A stretch of DNA of 64,000 nucleotides from Candidatus Desulfovibrio trichonymphae (GTDB lineage Bacteria; Desulfobacterota; Desulfovibrionia; Desulfovibrionales; Desulfovibrionaceae): the NCBI RefSeq assembly GCF_002355955.1, contig NZ_AP017368.1:1138001-1202000 (forward strand), read 5' to 3'. Of this stretch, positions 36,425 to 46,241 are shown one piece after another. A program made the position numbers and the translations under genes. Under the pieces are notes generated by a model. The model saw only the letters and a program-made list of their open reading frames with translations, was not told the DNA's origin and made no database searches. The stretch's first letter is position 1. Each line of letters opens with the position of its first letter.

Positions 36425-37261
36425 TCAGTTTTTGTTGTCTAAAATCAAGGAATAGAGCTCTTTCCTACTCCAGCCGCATGTCAGCCGTTGCAGCCGTCGT
36501 GCCAGAGCGCGGGGCTTGTCGCCCGGCTCTGCTTCCAGGTTGACCAGGAGGCGCACTTCTTCCACTGAAGTGCGTTCCGTCTGTTCCGGCGGACCAATGA
36601 CAATGGTCAACTCGCCCAACAGGCCGTCCGACAGCTCCGCGCTCTTTTCCAGCCGCGTGAGTATAAATTCCTCGTGTGTTTTGGTCAATTCACGACAGAC
36701 AGCCATCTCTCGGGGGCCAAGAACAGTCAGCGCGAGCGCGAGGCTTACCTTGAGTCTGTCTTTGCGTTCAAAAAAGACAAGAGCACCCGGCGTTGCGGCA
36801 AAAGCCGCGAACAGCGCCTTTTGCCCGGCGGCGTTGCGGGGGAGAAAACCCAGAAAGGTAAAGGGAAGCGGGGGGAGACCAGCAGCGGAAAGGGCTACCG
36901 CAGGGGCGCACGGCCCAGGCAGCGGAGAAACCGTTATGCCCTCTTTGCGGCAGGCCCGCACCAGACGATAGCCTGGGTCCGCCACAAGCGGCGTGCCCCC
37001 GTCGGAAATCAGCGCGAGCGAGCGTCCTGCCCTGAGCAGACGCAGGGCTTCTTCGGCTCGTTGTTCTTCATTGTGTTCGTAAAAACTTAAAAAATTCCGG
37101 GCATGAATGCCGTGCCGGGCACAAAGCTGCGCCGCTCGGCGCGTGTCTTCCGCCAGGATCACATCCGCTGTTTCCAGAACGTAGCGTGCCCTCGGCGATA
37201 AATCACCAGGGTTGCCAAGCGGTGTGGCCACCACCCAGAGACGAGGAGAAGTCAAAGGCAT
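36425..37261 (-). CDS. rsmI: 16S rRNA (cytidine-1402-2'-O)-methyltransferase
   Basis: A 278-residue RsmI that methylates the ribose of C1402 in the ribosomal decoding centre. Seen: VVATPLGNPGDLSPRARYVL, AEDTRRAAQLC, SDGGTPLVADPGYRLV, PLPGPCAPAVALSAAGLP and ECKDR-like FFERKDRL. Normal length. Its start lies inside the ancestral 3' end of yraN, as judged from the other frame. Confidence 0.95.
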   Translation of the reverse strand: MPLTSPRLWVVATPLGNPGDLSPRARYVLETADVILAEDTRRAAQLCARHGIHARNFLSFYEHNEEQRAEEALRLLRAGRSLALISDGGTPLVADPGYRLVRACRKEGITVSPLPGPCAPAVALSAAGLPPLPFTFLGFLPRNAAGQKALFAAFAATPGALVFFERKDRLKVSLALALTVLGPREMAVCRELTKTHEEFILTRLEKSAELSDGLLGELTIVIGPPEQTERTSVEEVRLLVNLEAEPGDKPRALARRLQRLTCGWSRKELYSLILDNKN

Positions 37262-37645
37262 GTCGGTAATGCTCCGCGCTGAAGGTATCGCCGTTGCGCA
37301 GCACGCAGACTACGTCAAAGCGGCAGGGACGGCGCCAAGCGTCATGTGCCGCGGCCATCCCTGTGCCGCGCGTGCGAGCTGACGCTGTTTCTCCGGCGTT
37401 ACAGCGTCGGCCGGGTCGGACATGCCTTGAGCCTGACGCGTCTTGACCTCAACAAACACCACAGTATCGCCGTCCGCGCACACAAGATCAATCTCAAGCC
37501 GGCCTTTGCGCCAGTTGCGGTCCAACAGTCGAAAACCGACCTTTTGCAGAACTGCGGCCGCAGCATCTTCACCCGCGTGTCCCAAGCGCATGTGTTCGGG
37601 GACTTTCCGCAACGTTTTTTTCGCGGCGCGACGTCCTGTCACCAT
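37203..37645 (-). pseudogene. yraN: YraN/UPF0102 endonuclease-like protein, frameshifted near its C-terminus
   Basis: From ATG 37645 (overlapping the rnhB stop as ATGGTGA) the protein reads HMRLGHAGEDAAAAVLQ, LDRNWRKGRLEIDLVC and TVVFVEVKTRQAQG, the predicted nuclease core of UPF0102. Near 37355 the frame changes: the frame used ends at 37310, but the expected tail (AAAHDAWRRPCRFDVVCVL, then HYRHAFDF) is present in another frame and runs to a stop at 37203, overlapping rsmI. The catalytic core is intact, so a shortened protein of about 110 residues may still be made. Confidence 0.7.
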
Positions 37646-38274
37646 AAAGAGAGCCGGCGCGGCGTCTGTTTTGTATCTTCCGCAACGCCGCGGAACGTCA
37701 GACGGTGTTGTGGGCAAGGGCCGAGCCGGCGCAAGGCGGCAAAATGGGCCTTTGTGCCGTAGCCTTTGTGCAACTCAAAGCCATAGCCCGGCCAGCGACG
37801 GGCGAGTGAACGCATAAGCTTGTCTCTGAACGTTTTTGCCAAGATGGATGCCGCGGAAATGGCGTCTATTGTTTTGTCCCCCTTCACAATGGCTTTTTGT
37901 ACGGGGCAGTGGTCATGATGCCCTGCCAGCCAGTGCGGGGCTAGTACCCTGGAGGGCAGGGTTTTGTCGCCGTCTATGAGCAGTGCCGTGGGCGTTGCGC
38001 GCAGTGCGCCCACAGCCCGGCTCATGGCTTCAAAGGTGGCCTGCAGTATGTTGATGCTGTCAATGCGTCTTGGCCAGACAAGGCCGAGACCCCAAGCTGT
38101 CGCGCGGGCTTTGATGAGTGGGGCGAGTACTTCCCGCGTTTTCGCACTCAGGGCTTTGGAGTCAGCAAGACCGGAGATACCGTGACCGGGCGGCAATATC
38201 ACCGCGCAGGCCACCACCGGCCCGGCCAGACAGCCGCGTCCGGCTTCGTCAATGCCGGCGGCGACAGCTTTCAG
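37639..38274 (-). CDS. rnhB: Ribonuclease HII, probable CTG start
   Basis: RNase HII removes RNA from RNA-DNA hybrids and single ribonucleotides from DNA. Seen: [19 protein letters not shown] with the first catalytic Asp-Glu, [36 protein letters not shown] and HKGYGTKAH. There is no ATG, GTG or TTG upstream of GIDEAGRG in frame. CTG at 38274-38272, overlapping the rplS stop as CTGA, would give [14 protein letters not shown], a natural RNase HII start with coupling to rplS, for 211 residues. The GTG at 38217 would remove the catalytic motif. Confidence 0.88.
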   Translation of the reverse strand: MKAVAAGIDEAGRGCLAGPVVACAVILPPGHGISGLADSKALSAKTREVLAPLIKARATAWGLGLVWPRRIDSINILQATFEAMSRAVGALRATPTALLIDGDKTLPSRVLAPHWLAGHHDHCPVQKAIVKGDKTIDAISAASILAKTFRDKLMRSLARRWPGYGFELHKGYGTKAHFAALRRLGPCPQHRLTFRGVAEDTKQTPRRLSLW

Positions 38275-38618
38275 AAGCGGCCGCGGGGCTTGATGCGCGC
38301 CGCCTTGCCCTTGAGAGCGCGCAGATAATACAGACGGCTGCGACGCACGCGGCCCAGCGTGACCAATTCCACATGATCAATGAAGGGCGAGTTCAGCGGG
38401 AAAATACGCTCCACGCCTACACCGTCGGAAATTTTGCGCACAGTGAACGTGGCATTTGTGGAACCGCGTTTGATGCGTATCACATTGCCCTGAAATATCT
38501 GAATGCGTTCTTTTTCGCCTTCCACAATGCGCAGGTGCACTTTGACCGTGTCTCCGGAGCGGAACGCGGGCATATCCATGCGCATATTTTTCATTTCAAT
38601 TTTTTTGATGACATGCAT
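38271..38618 (-). CDS. rplS: 50S ribosomal protein L19
   Basis: A 115-residue L19 at the 30S-50S interface. Seen: [49 protein letters not shown] and [22 protein letters not shown] 38618 follows GGGAG at 6 bases; the frame upstream to 38717 is leader. It follows trmD by 128 bases, and its stop overlaps the rnhB start. Confidence 0.96.
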   Translation of the reverse strand: MHVIKKIEMKNMRMDMPAFRSGDTVKVHLRIVEGEKERIQIFQGNVIRIKRGSTNATFTVRKISDGVGVERIFPLNSPFIDHVELVTLGRVRRSRLYYLRALKGKAARIKPRGRF

Positions 38619-38746
38619 GGTGAACTCCCTGTGCGATCGCGTAGCGTTTCCGTTACATCCGCGCTGTTGCGCCGCATCAAACTTATTTATAAAAAGCGTG
38701 TGTTTTTTGATATTCACAGCATTCGTCCCGCCGCCGCAACTGACGG

Positions 38747-40042
38747 TCAGCGGTAATCGCCCAAAATTCTGTCCGCAAAAATAGCCGCTGCGCTACGCAC
38801 CGATAAATGATTATAGCCTAAAAAACGCAGTGGCCGCATCACGCCTTCGCAACGCTCAAGCGCTTCACGCGCAAGACCCCTCGCCGTGCCGAGGCACAGC
38901 AGCACCGGCCTGTCTGCGCACCAGTCGCGGATGTCCTTCGGCGTCAACGGCGGCGGCACATTTTTTTCAACAGGCCAGCTTGCGGAACTCGCAACAAGCC
39001 GCGGCTCTGCTCCCGCGCGTTCGCGCAAATGCGCGACAACTCCGTCAAGCGAAGCGGCCAGGCGGACACCCGCAAGCGCGAACGCCCTGTCGGGCTTGGC
39101 AACGCTTGCCGGACCGCGCGTCCAGTGCCGCAAAATTTCCTCAAGCACGAGCTGCTGATCTGCCAGCGGCGTGACTACATAAAAAGGCCCCATTGTATAG
39201 CTGCTGGAAATTCTAGCTATATCGTGAATATCAAGATTTGTCAAAGAGGATGCCCCGGATTTTTTTTCATCCAGCAGTACAGGATAGTACAGCAGGCAGA
39301 ATGAAAGATTGCGGCCCGGCCGTTCGTGGGGAATATCGGCCAGTGAGAGGGCGTCTTCATGAGTCAGGGGCGCCGTGTCAAGCATTTCCGGGCGGGTCGC
39401 CAACGTGACCGCGAGCGCCGCGTCACGGCGCCAGCGTGCAATGCGCGCATGGTGCCCTGTCAGAAGGATTTCAGGCACAGGCAGATTCTCCAGCACTTCC
39501 GGACGGGTGTAGTGGGGGTATTCCAGCAGCCCACTGGAGAAACTTTCTTCCGTAGCAGATTCCTCTTCGCCCATAAAGCCGGGAATGAGCCTCGCCACAG
39601 CTTCAATAACGGCCAGTGCCGCTGTTTCGCCGCCGTTGAGCACCACGTCGCCCACGCAGACAGGAGTGAGGGGGAAAAGCCGGCCAAGACGGGCGTCCAG
39701 ACCTTCATAGCGACCGCAAATCAGTGTTATATCCTCTTCAGCGGCAAACTCGCCAGCGAATTTCTGGGTAAAGAGGCGTCCACCCGGCGTCAGAAGCGCC
39801 ATGCGCCCAGGCTGCGGTATGGAGCGTATGGCGCGCGCTAACGGCTCGGCCTGCATGACCATACCGGGGCCGCCGCCGTAAGGCCGGTCGTCTGTGTGGC
39901 GGTGCTTGTTTGCGCTGAAGTCGCGCGGGTTGTGGAAACTGAATTCGACAAGGCCTGTCCGGCGCGCCTGCCCCAGCAGTGCCGTGTTGAGCGGCGAATC
40001 AAAAAATTCGGGAAAGAGCGTCACCAGATGAAAGCGCGGCAT
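38747..40042 (-). CDS. trmD: tRNA (guanine-N1-)-methyltransferase TrmD fused to a second SPOUT-type RNA methyltransferase domain
   Basis: A 431-residue protein. Residues 1 to about 235 are TrmD, which makes m1G37 in t[43 protein letters not shown] and [13 protein letters not shown]. From about residue 250 a second domain of the TM1570-like RNA methyltransferase family follows ([55 protein letters not shown]). Free-standing TrmD has about 240-250 residues; the fusion is known in Desulfovibrio-type bacteria. The target of the second domain is unknown to me. ATG 40042 gives the standard TrmD start. Confidence 0.92.
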   Translation of the reverse strand: MPRFHLVTLFPEFFDSPLNTALLGQARRTGLVEFSFHNPRDFSANKHRHTDDRPYGGGPGMVMQAEPLARAIRSIPQPGRMALLTPGGRLFTQKFAGEFAAEEDITLICGRYEGLDARLGRLFPLTPVCVGDVVLNGGETAALAVIEAVARLIPGFMGEEESATEESFSSGLLEYPHYTRPEVLENLPVPEILLTGHHARIARWRRDAALAVTLATRPEMLDTAPLTHEDALSLADIPHERPGRNLSFCLLYYPVLLDEKKSGASSLTNLDIHDIARISSSYTMGPFYVVTPLADQQLVLEEILRHWTRGPASVAKPDRAFALAGVRLAASLDGVVAHLRERAGAEPRLVASSASWPVEKNVPPPLTPKDIRDWCADRPVLLCLGTARGLAREALERCEGVMRPLRFLGYNHLSVRSAAAIFADRILGDYR

Positions 40043-40173
40043 GTGGCGCAGAATGACGCAATACGGCTTTCCTGGCAAGTTTTTGGTTGGAAAGCCAAAA
40101 ATTTGCCTCAGGTCCGCTAAAAATTTTTTGTGTTAAAGCGGGTACGGTTTTGCCTACCGGCGCCGCACGGCGG

Positions 40174-40962
40174 CTACATTGCGTCTTCCAGAATTTTTTG
40201 CGTCTGAGATGCGGTAAACCAGAAAAATCGCAGCGCGTCAGGCGATGTTTGCAGGAATACCTGTGAGCCAGCGAGACAGAGCCAGTGGCCGGGACAGGGC
40301 ACAAGACGCCAGTACATCGCGCCGCTGCTGAGGCTCACACAGCCGGCGCGCCCACCGGCACGTCCCGCGTACAGTGTCGCCGGGTCGTGGGACAGGCCCA
40401 AGCCCGATGCCTTGAGGATGGCTTCCTTAATTGTCCAACGGCGAAGGGCCTCCCGTTGCGCCTGTGCGGGAGACGCCAGCGGCCGCATCTCTCCGTCCGC
40501 AAAAGCGCGCTGTGACGGCGGCGGGTTTATCAACGCTTCGGCGTCCAAGGCCAGCACATGCTGCTCAGAAGCAGCGGAATTCCGTTGCTGACTGGAAAGG
40601 CGCGCCAGCGCGCAAAAGGCCGCTGCGCTGCTGTGGCTGAAACCGACAAGCCAGCTGTGTAGGATCGGCCGTCCGAGGGCATCCGCCCCCAGCAATGCCG
40701 TTTTACGGACCACGCCGCGATCGCCCCTGTCGGAAGCGAGACCTGTAAACAACAGGGCCCGGGCCAGCAAACGGGAACAGCGCTGCTGCATGCCCGTAGC
40801 GGATACGGTGGAAAAACGGCTGATATGGTGGCATTGTTCCGGCGCAAGCCGGGGCGCGAGCGCTGTTTCCAGACGCGCGCACAGGGCGTGCAGGGCGTCC
40901 GGCGCAAGCTGAGGCTGAGGCGCGCCGAGTATCAGTATCTGTGCCGCGTTTTGTGCGTTCAT
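40174..40962 (-). CDS. Sfp-type 4'-phosphopantetheinyl transferase
   Basis: A 262-residue PPTase that loads the phosphopantetheine arm of CoA onto carrier proteins. Seen: LGRPILHSWLVGFSHS (the P1 region), LALDAEAL (metal-binding DxE-like region, here DAE), and RRWTIKEAILKASGLGL with the W/F-xxKEAxxK core. It may serve as the only holo-ACP synthase, or serve a special carrier protein; no carrier or polyketide genes are in the window. A relaxed N-terminal region is usual for this family. Confidence 0.8.
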   Translation of the reverse strand: MNAQNAAQILILGAPQPQLAPDALHALCARLETALAPRLAPEQCHHISRFSTVSATGMQQRCSRLLARALLFTGLASDRGDRGVVRKTALLGADALGRPILHSWLVGFSHSSAAAFCALARLSSQQRNSAASEQHVLALDAEALINPPPSQRAFADGEMRPLASPAQAQREALRRWTIKEAILKASGLGLSHDPATLYAGRAGGRAGCVSLSSGAMYWRLVPCPGHWLCLAGSQVFLQTSPDALRFFWFTASQTQKILEDAM

Positions 40963-41038
40963 GGTGCAGTGTCAGATTGCGCAAAAATTCGTTGCCCTGT
41001 ATGTCGGGTTCGGCTCTTGCGGCACTTGTCAGCACCAG

Positions 41039-41728
41039 TTACTCCATCGTTTGCCAGCGATCTGCCGCAACCGCGCGGGCGCCGTCCAAAAGCCGCAATA
41101 CCGTCCGTGGAACAAGATAGGCGACACTGCGACCATTGAGCCAGCGCTCACGTATGTCTGAAGCACTCACATTGAGGCAGGGCAAAGGCAAAAAATACGC
41201 CCGCCCGCCGCCGGGCAACGCCAAACAACGGCCACGCGGCAGCAGGGAAGGGCGTTCTTCCGCATCCGGCCACAGTCTGACGACTGTGGCGACAAATTCG
41301 TTTTCCGCCATGCCGCCGCGCGGCGCCACAACAAAATGGCAGAGCGAAGGCAGTTCCAAACCCCGAAACCATGTTGGAAGCAGGGCAAAGTCTGGAGCGC
41401 CGAGCAAAAAATAAAAATCCGTTCCCGGCAGTGCAGCTCGACAGGCGGTCAGCATATCCCATGTGTAGGCGATCCCTTCCCTGCGTGATTCCAAACGATT
41501 ACAGCGCAAAAATGGCAGATCGGACACAGCCGCCTCCAGCATGGCGGCACGCAGCCCGAACGGCAGTAGATTGCCGGCGGCCTTGTGGGGCGGCAAAGCG
41601 CATGGTGTCAAATCCACACCGTCAATCAAGCCATTCAGAGCTTCGTGCGCTTCGACGGCAAGGCGCAAATGTCCTATGTGCGGTGGGTTGAAAGAGCCGC
41701 CCAATATAGCGCGGCCGTGTCTGCTCAT
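41039..41728 (-). CDS. nadD: Nicotinate-nucleotide adenylyltransferase
   Basis: A 229-residue NadD that joins nicotinate mononucleotide and ATP to form deamido-NAD. Seen: ILGGSFNPPHIGHLRLA (8-24) with the nucleotidyl-transfer HxGH motif, FYFLLGAPDFALLPTW, and the second motif in NVSASDIRERW (in place of the common ISSTxIR). ATG 41728 follows the proA stop directly (TAAATG). Confidence 0.92.
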   Translation of the reverse strand: MSRHGRAILGGSFNPPHIGHLRLAVEAHEALNGLIDGVDLTPCALPPHKAAGNLLPFGLRAAMLEAAVSDLPFLRCNRLESRREGIAYTWDMLTACRAALPGTDFYFLLGAPDFALLPTWFRGLELPSLCHFVVAPRGGMAENEFVATVVRLWPDAEERPSLLPRGRCLALPGGGRAYFLPLPCLNVSASDIRERWLNGRSVAYLVPRTVLRLLDGARAVAADRWQTME

Positions 41729-43009
41729 TTATTCCCGCACCTGCCCCTGCCCCAGCACCACAAATTTTGTGGTGGTGAGTTCCTGTACTCCCATGGGGCC
41801 ATAAGCGTGCAGTTTGGAAGTGGAAATGCCGATTTCAGCACCTAGGCCCAGCTGGCCGCCGTCGTTAAAACGGCTTGAGGCGTTGACGGCCACCATTGAT
41901 GCGTCGGCTTCACGTAAAAAACGCAGTGCGTTGACGTGATCGCGCGTGCAGATGACCTCGGTATGATTGGAGCCGTAACGCGCTATATACTCAAGAGCCT
42001 CGTCCAGACTGTCCACAACGCAGACCGCAAGAATCAGATCATGAAATTCCTGTCCCTTGTCTTCAGGCTGTTGGAGCTTTGCCTCAGGCCCCAACAGAGG
42101 GAGGGCACGCGGGCATGCGCGCAGCTCAACCCCCACAGCGCCCAGTCTATCGCCAGCCATGGGTAAAAAACGCGCGGCAACGTCTTTGTGCACCAAAAGA
42201 CATTCCAGTGCGTTGCACACGCCCGGCCGCTGTACCTTGCCGTTAAAAACAATGTTGAGCGCAGCGTCCATATCCACATCCGCGTCAATAAAGGCGTGGC
42301 AAACTCCTTTGAAATGTTTAAGCACAGGCATGACGGCCGCTTCCGTCACCGCCTGCACAAGGCCTTCGCCGCCGCGCGGAATAATCACATCAATATACTG
42401 ATCAAGTTTGCACAAGGCGGTGATGGCCGCGCGATCTGTTGTGGTCACAAGCTGCGCGGCATCCGCCGGCAGTCCCGCGTGCGCCAGCGCCTCTTGCAGC
42501 AGCGTGGCCAAAGCTATGTTGGAGCGCAACGCTTCGCTGCCGCCGCGCAAAATTACCGTATTGCCGGCTTTGATACAAAGAATGGCGGCGTCAATGGTAA
42601 CATTAGGGCGCGCTTCATAAATCATGGCGATAACCCCGAGGGGAATGCGCATGCGTCCCACCAGCAAACCGTTCGGCCGCTGCCATTGGCTCTCTGTGGC
42701 GCCCACAGGGTCAGGCAACTGCGCCACATGCAGGCAGGCCGCACGCATTTCATCCATGATCGCGGGAGTCAGCGTCAGACGGTTCAGACGCGGCGTGTCC
42801 AGGCCCGCCTCGCGCGCAGTCTCGACATCCTGCTGATTGGCAGCGAGAATGTCCCGCTCCCGACCAGCAAGCAGGTCAGCAAGATATGTCAGCGCCAGTG
42901 TTTTGTCGTGCGGCGCGCTTCTACCCATACCCCGCGCCGCGACCTTTGCCCGCGCACCGAAACGCACCATTTCTTCAGCCAGCGACACAGATTCTCTTAA
43001 AGCGTTCAT
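41729..43009 (-). CDS. proA: Gamma-glutamyl phosphate reductase
   Basis: A 426-residue ProA that reduces gamma-glutamyl phosphate to glutamate semialdehyde with NADPH, the step after ProB (4961). Seen: MIYEARPNVTIDAAILCIKAGN, ILRGGSEALRSN, the catalytic cysteine in QRPGVCNALECLLVH and SRFNDGGQLGLGAEIGIST. Length normal. It is the first gene of a proA-nadD pair; the divergent promoter region with the plus-strand TPR gene is 70 bases. Confidence 0.96.
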   Translation of the reverse strand: MNALRESVSLAEEMVRFGARAKVAARGMGRSAPHDKTLALTYLADLLAGRERDILAANQQDVETAREAGLDTPRLNRLTLTPAIMDEMRAACLHVAQLPDPVGATESQWQRPNGLLVGRMRIPLGVIAMIYEARPNVTIDAAILCIKAGNTVILRGGSEALRSNIALATLLQEALAHAGLPADAAQLVTTTDRAAITALCKLDQYIDVIIPRGGEGLVQAVTEAAVMPVLKHFKGVCHAFIDADVDMDAALNIVFNGKVQRPGVCNALECLLVHKDVAARFLPMAGDRLGAVGVELRACPRALPLLGPEAKLQQPEDKGQEFHDLILAVCVVDSLDEALEYIARYGSNHTEVICTRDHVNALRFLREADASMVAVNASSRFNDGGQLGLGAEIGISTSKLHAYGPMGVQELTTTKFVVLGQGQVRE

Positions 43010-43016
43010 ATTTACT

Positions 43017-43046
43017 TTGACAAAACAACGGTTCCGGACATATTTT
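43017..43046 (+). promoter_or_regulatory. Probable promoter of the TPR-like gene
   Basis: TTGACA (43017-43022), 18-base spacer, TATTTT (43041-43046), 34 bases before the ATG at 43080. It overlaps the proA 5' region, so the two genes are divergent with overlapping control sequences. Confidence 0.55.
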
Positions 43047-43079
43047 ACAGCTCTTCTTTACTCCAAGGAGTTCTGATAC

Positions 43080-43775
43080 ATGAATCCACAAAAGAATCAA
43101 GATGCCGAGGCCTCCAATCTGTTGCGCGACATTCAGTCTGAAGTAGGCACGGAAAGCGCACCGCTCATGCGTCTGATACTGCAATATGCCGGAATTATTG
43201 CCGGTGTGCTGTCCCTTTTTTTGCTCCTTTTAACGGGAACGGCCGTATGGAGATGGCACAGCAATTCAGCAAACGTTGCGGCAAGAGAGAAACTGGCGCG
43301 CCTCACCCTGACAGGCCAAGGAGATGCCCGTGTCAGGGCACTGTCGGAGTTCGTCGCGACAGCGCCTGAAGCAGTGCGGCTTTCCGCGTATCTTACGCTG
43401 GGGCAATGCGCCTTGGAAATAAACGATTATACCGTTGCGGCAGCGGCGTATGCAGAGGCTGCCCGGCAGGACAGCGACGGCGCCCTCGGCGCGTCCGCCA
43501 TGCTCGGAGAAGCCTGCGTGCTGCTGAAGGCCGGGAAATACGCTGAGGCGGAGGATATTCTGCAAACGGTTCAGACACGCCTGCCGGACGCTGCCCGGAC
43601 GCTGCAACTGCAGCAACTGTTGGCGGAAGCAGCTGAAAAAGCGGGCAAGACGGCACTGGCCGCCGCGATCTGGCAGAAACTGGCAAAAGAAATTCAAGGG
43701 CTGGACAGCGACTATTTTCTTTCCAGAGCCATGGCGTCGATGAAGGATACTCCGCTCCCTCAGATGAAAGAATAA
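43080..43775 (+). CDS. Membrane-anchored TPR-like protein
   Basis: A 231-residue protein with one N-terminal membrane segment (about residues 35-57, IIAGVLSLFLLLLTGTAVW) and a long helical repeat domain behind it (AYLTLGQCALEINDYTVAAA, EACVLLKAGKYAEAEDIL), typical of tetratricopeptide repeats. Layout resembles YfgM/TPR_21 proteins, which assist secreted protein folding at the Sec translocon. ATG 43080 has AAGGAG 10 bases upstream. Likely to act at the inner membrane; the partner is unknown. Confidence 0.75.
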   Translation: MNPQKNQDAEASNLLRDIQSEVGTESAPLMRLILQYAGIIAGVLSLFLLLLTGTAVWRWHSNSANVAAREKLARLTLTGQGDARVRALSEFVATAPEAVRLSAYLTLGQCALEINDYTVAAAAYAEAARQDSDGALGASAMLGEACVLLKAGKYAEAEDILQTVQTRLPDAARTLQLQQLLAEAAEKAGKTALAAAIWQKLAKEIQGLDSDYFLSRAMASMKDTPLPQMKE

Positions 43776-43835
43776 TTATTGATAGTCGTTATTGGGAAAG
43801 CGCGCCACGGCGGCAATCTTTTTGTGTGAGGCATT

Positions 43836-44048
43836 ATGAGCAATGCTCCGCTTCTGTACGGCGTTCGCGGAGAACGCTATCTCCTGCTCGGCAACGAAGC
43901 TGTTGTGCGTGGCGCTCTGGAGGCGGGTGTGCACATGATAGCCTATTACCAAGACACACCGTCCTCGGAAGTGCCGGCCACCTTTTATCGTCTTGGCGGC
44001 GAAAGCCGCTACCGGCTGGAATATTCCGTCAACGAAAAGTTGCCTTGA
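43836..44048 (+). pseudogene. iorA: Indolepyruvate:ferredoxin oxidoreductase alpha subunit, truncated to the first 70 codons
   Basis: The open frame reads LLLGNEAVVRGALEAGVH, then TPSSEVPATFYRLGGES and EYSVNEK, the N-terminus of IorA (normally about 600 residues), and then stops after LP. No homologous sequence follows. The central GYPGTPSSE motif reads YYQDTPSSE, so even this part has drifted. IorAB degrades aryl pyruvates; no IorB is nearby. Confidence 0.75.
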
Positions 44049-44143
44049 AGGTTTTGCATACTTGTTTTTCAGTGACATGCTTGGCTTTTAGCAGATTTTT
44101 GGCTACTTAGCTGAGCATGACCCATTAAAATTTGCATTGCGCT

Positions 44144-44656
44144 TCATTTGCCGTCTCCATATCCTGCAAAAGCCGCATAGCAGCGCGTCACGGGTGATGC
44201 CATGTCCATACCGGACAAGAAACAACCTGTGGAGTTCGAAGGCTCGGTCGGGTACGCACAGGGCACGGCGGACTGCGCGCGCGTCCCGCACAGCGCGGAT
44301 TTTTTGAACAACAGGGCAATGTTCACGCCGCTGAAAAAGCGGCTTTCCATAAAGGCGTTTACTCTCTGCAGAATTTCATCAATCTGCAAATGCAGCTCCT
44401 GCATGGTCATGGCGTCTTCGGCCCCTATCAAAAGCAGGTCACGACGGGCGCCGAGCGGCAAAGCCAACGACGTGAGTTCCGGCCCCATAACCATAGCCCA
44501 GTTGTTCCACAACTGCACAAGGCGTTCACGTTCCGGGCCGCCGCCAAGGGCGTTCAACACAGCGTGCAGCACCGGCGTTGCGTGCACCGGCGCGTCAAGT
44601 TTGTCACGCTTTGCATTTTTTGCGGAGGGGGTGTCAGGCGGGCGGGCGTTTATCAT
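44144..44656 (-). CDS. DUF721 (DciA-like) protein
   Basis: About 170 residues. The middle (LVQLWNNWAMVMGPELTSLA, RDLLLIGAEDAMTMQELHLQ) matches DUF721, the family that includes the DnaB-helicase loader DciA; most bacteria without DnaC have one. The N-terminal 30 and C-terminal 45 residues are not conserved. ATG 44656 is preceded by CGGAA; the frame continues upstream to 44746 without family features. Function in replication is inferred from the family only. Confidence 0.65.
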   Translation of the reverse strand: MINARPPDTPSAKNAKRDKLDAPVHATPVLHAVLNALGGGPERERLVQLWNNWAMVMGPELTSLALPLGARRDLLLIGAEDAMTMQELHLQIDEILQRVNAFMESRFFSGVNIALLFKKSALCGTRAQSAVPCAYPTEPSNSTGCFLSGMDMASPVTRCYAAFAGYGDGK

Positions 44657-44799
44657 GTTATTCCGATACACTGTAATATCACAGGTTACATAAACAGCTC
44701 GCACAACAGCGGGGCAGGCTGCTGGGCGCATTGACTCAACGCACAAAGGCTGCTAGCAAAACATAGAAATATTATCTTATGTTGTCCAAGGAGGCAAGA

Positions 44800-46224
44800 A
44801 TGACAAAAGCGCTGGATTTAACCTTGCCTTACAAGGTTGCGGACATTAACCTTGCCGACTTCGGCGCGAAAGAAATACAGCTTTCCGAGCGGGAAATGCC
44901 GGGCCTGATGGAGTGCATAAAAAAATACGCCGTGCAAAAGCCGCTGCATGGTTTGCGTGTCACCGGTTCGCTGCACATGACCATACAGACGGCCATGCTC
45001 ATTAAAACCCTGCACGTGCTCGGTGCGGATTTGCGCTGGGCCTCATGCAACATTTTTTCTACACAGGATCACGCGGCGGCCGCTGTTGCGGATCTGGGCA
45101 TTGCCGCCGTGTTTGCCTGGAAAGGCGAAAGCCTTGAGGAATACTGGTGGTGCACAGAAATGGCTCTGATCTGGCCTGACGGCAAGGGCCCGGATTTGAT
45201 TGTGGACGACGGCGGCGACGCCACGCTGCTCATCCACAAGGGTGTGGACGTTGAAACAGACCCGTCCCTGCTGCAAATAAAAACTGATAATAAAGAATCC
45301 CAGTGTATTATGGATCGTCTGGCGCTGCGTCATAAGGAAAACTCTTCCCACTGGCGCGGGGTAGCGGCAAACGTGAGGGGCGTTTCAGAAGAAACCACCA
45401 CCGGTGTGCGCCGTCTCTATCAACTGGAAGCAGCGGGCCGTCTTCTCTTCCCCGCCATTAACGTCAACGATGCGGTGACAAAGTCAAAATTTGACAATCT
45501 GTATGGCTGCCGCGAATCGCTGGCAGACGGCATCAAGCGCGCCACAGGCATCATGGTGGCCGGCAAGTGCGTGCTTGTTATCGGCTACGGCGATGTAGGC
45601 AAGGGCTGCGCCCAGTCTATGCGCGGATTCGGCGCCCGTGTGCTTGTGGCGGAAATTGACCCCATCTGCGCCCTGCAGGCGGTCATGGAGGGTTATGAGG
45701 TCACTACCGTCGAAGACGCCCTTGCTGAAGCAGATATATTCGTCACCTGCACGGGCAATCTGCACGTTATTACGGGCACTCACATGGAAGGCATGAAGGA
45801 TGAGGCTGTGGTTTGCAACATCGGACATTTTGATAATGAAATAGCCATGACGTATCTTGAAAACACGCCCGGTGTGAGCAAACTCAACATCAAGCCGCAG
45901 GTTGACAAGTGGACATTGTGCTCCGGTCGCAGCATCGTGGTGCTGGCTGAGGGGCGGCTCGTCAATCTGGGGTGCGCCATGGGGCATCCGAGTTTTGTCA
46001 TGTCCAACAGCTTTACCAACCAGACGTTGGCGCAGATACGTCTTGCTTCAGACAAAAGTCTTGAAAAAAAAGTCTACACTCTACCCAAGGAACTGGATGA
46101 AGAGGTCGCCCGTCTACACCTTTCGCGCATTGGCGCGAAACTGACCACGCTGACGCAGGAGCAGGCGGACTATATCGGCGTCAATGTTACGGGGCCGTAT
46201 AAACCGGATCACTACCGGTATTAA
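44800..46224 (+). CDS. ahcY: Adenosylhomocysteinase
   Basis: A 474-residue S-adenosylhomocysteine hydrolase that splits SAH to adenosine and homocysteine, keeping methyltransferases running. Seen: [37 protein letters not shown], the NAD-binding loop [28 protein letters not shown] and the C-terminal KPDHYRY. ATG 44800 follows AAGGAGG at 5 bases, better than the upstream ATG 44779. The leader shows no SAH riboswitch consensus. Confidence 0.97.
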   Translation: MTKALDLTLPYKVADINLADFGAKEIQLSEREMPGLMECIKKYAVQKPLHGLRVTGSLHMTIQTAMLIKTLHVLGADLRWASCNIFSTQDHAAAAVADLGIAAVFAWKGESLEEYWWCTEMALIWPDGKGPDLIVDDGGDATLLIHKGVDVETDPSLLQIKTDNKESQCIMDRLALRHKENSSHWRGVAANVRGVSEETTTGVRRLYQLEAAGRLLFPAINVNDAVTKSKFDNLYGCRESLADGIKRATGIMVAGKCVLVIGYGDVGKGCAQSMRGFGARVLVAEIDPICALQAVMEGYEVTTVEDALAEADIFVTCTGNLHVITGTHMEGMKDEAVVCNIGHFDNEIAMTYLENTPGVSKLNIKPQVDKWTLCSGRSIVVLAEGRLVNLGCAMGHPSFVMSNSFTNQTLAQIRLASDKSLEKKVYTLPKELDEEVARLHLSRIGAKLTTLTQEQADYIGVNVTGPYKPDHYRY

Positions 46225-46241
46225 CTTGAAACTGTCACTTA

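Noticed and set aside
44700-44799. SAH riboswitch upstream of ahcY
   Set aside because: The leader is short and shows none of the conserved pairing blocks of the SAH aptamer.
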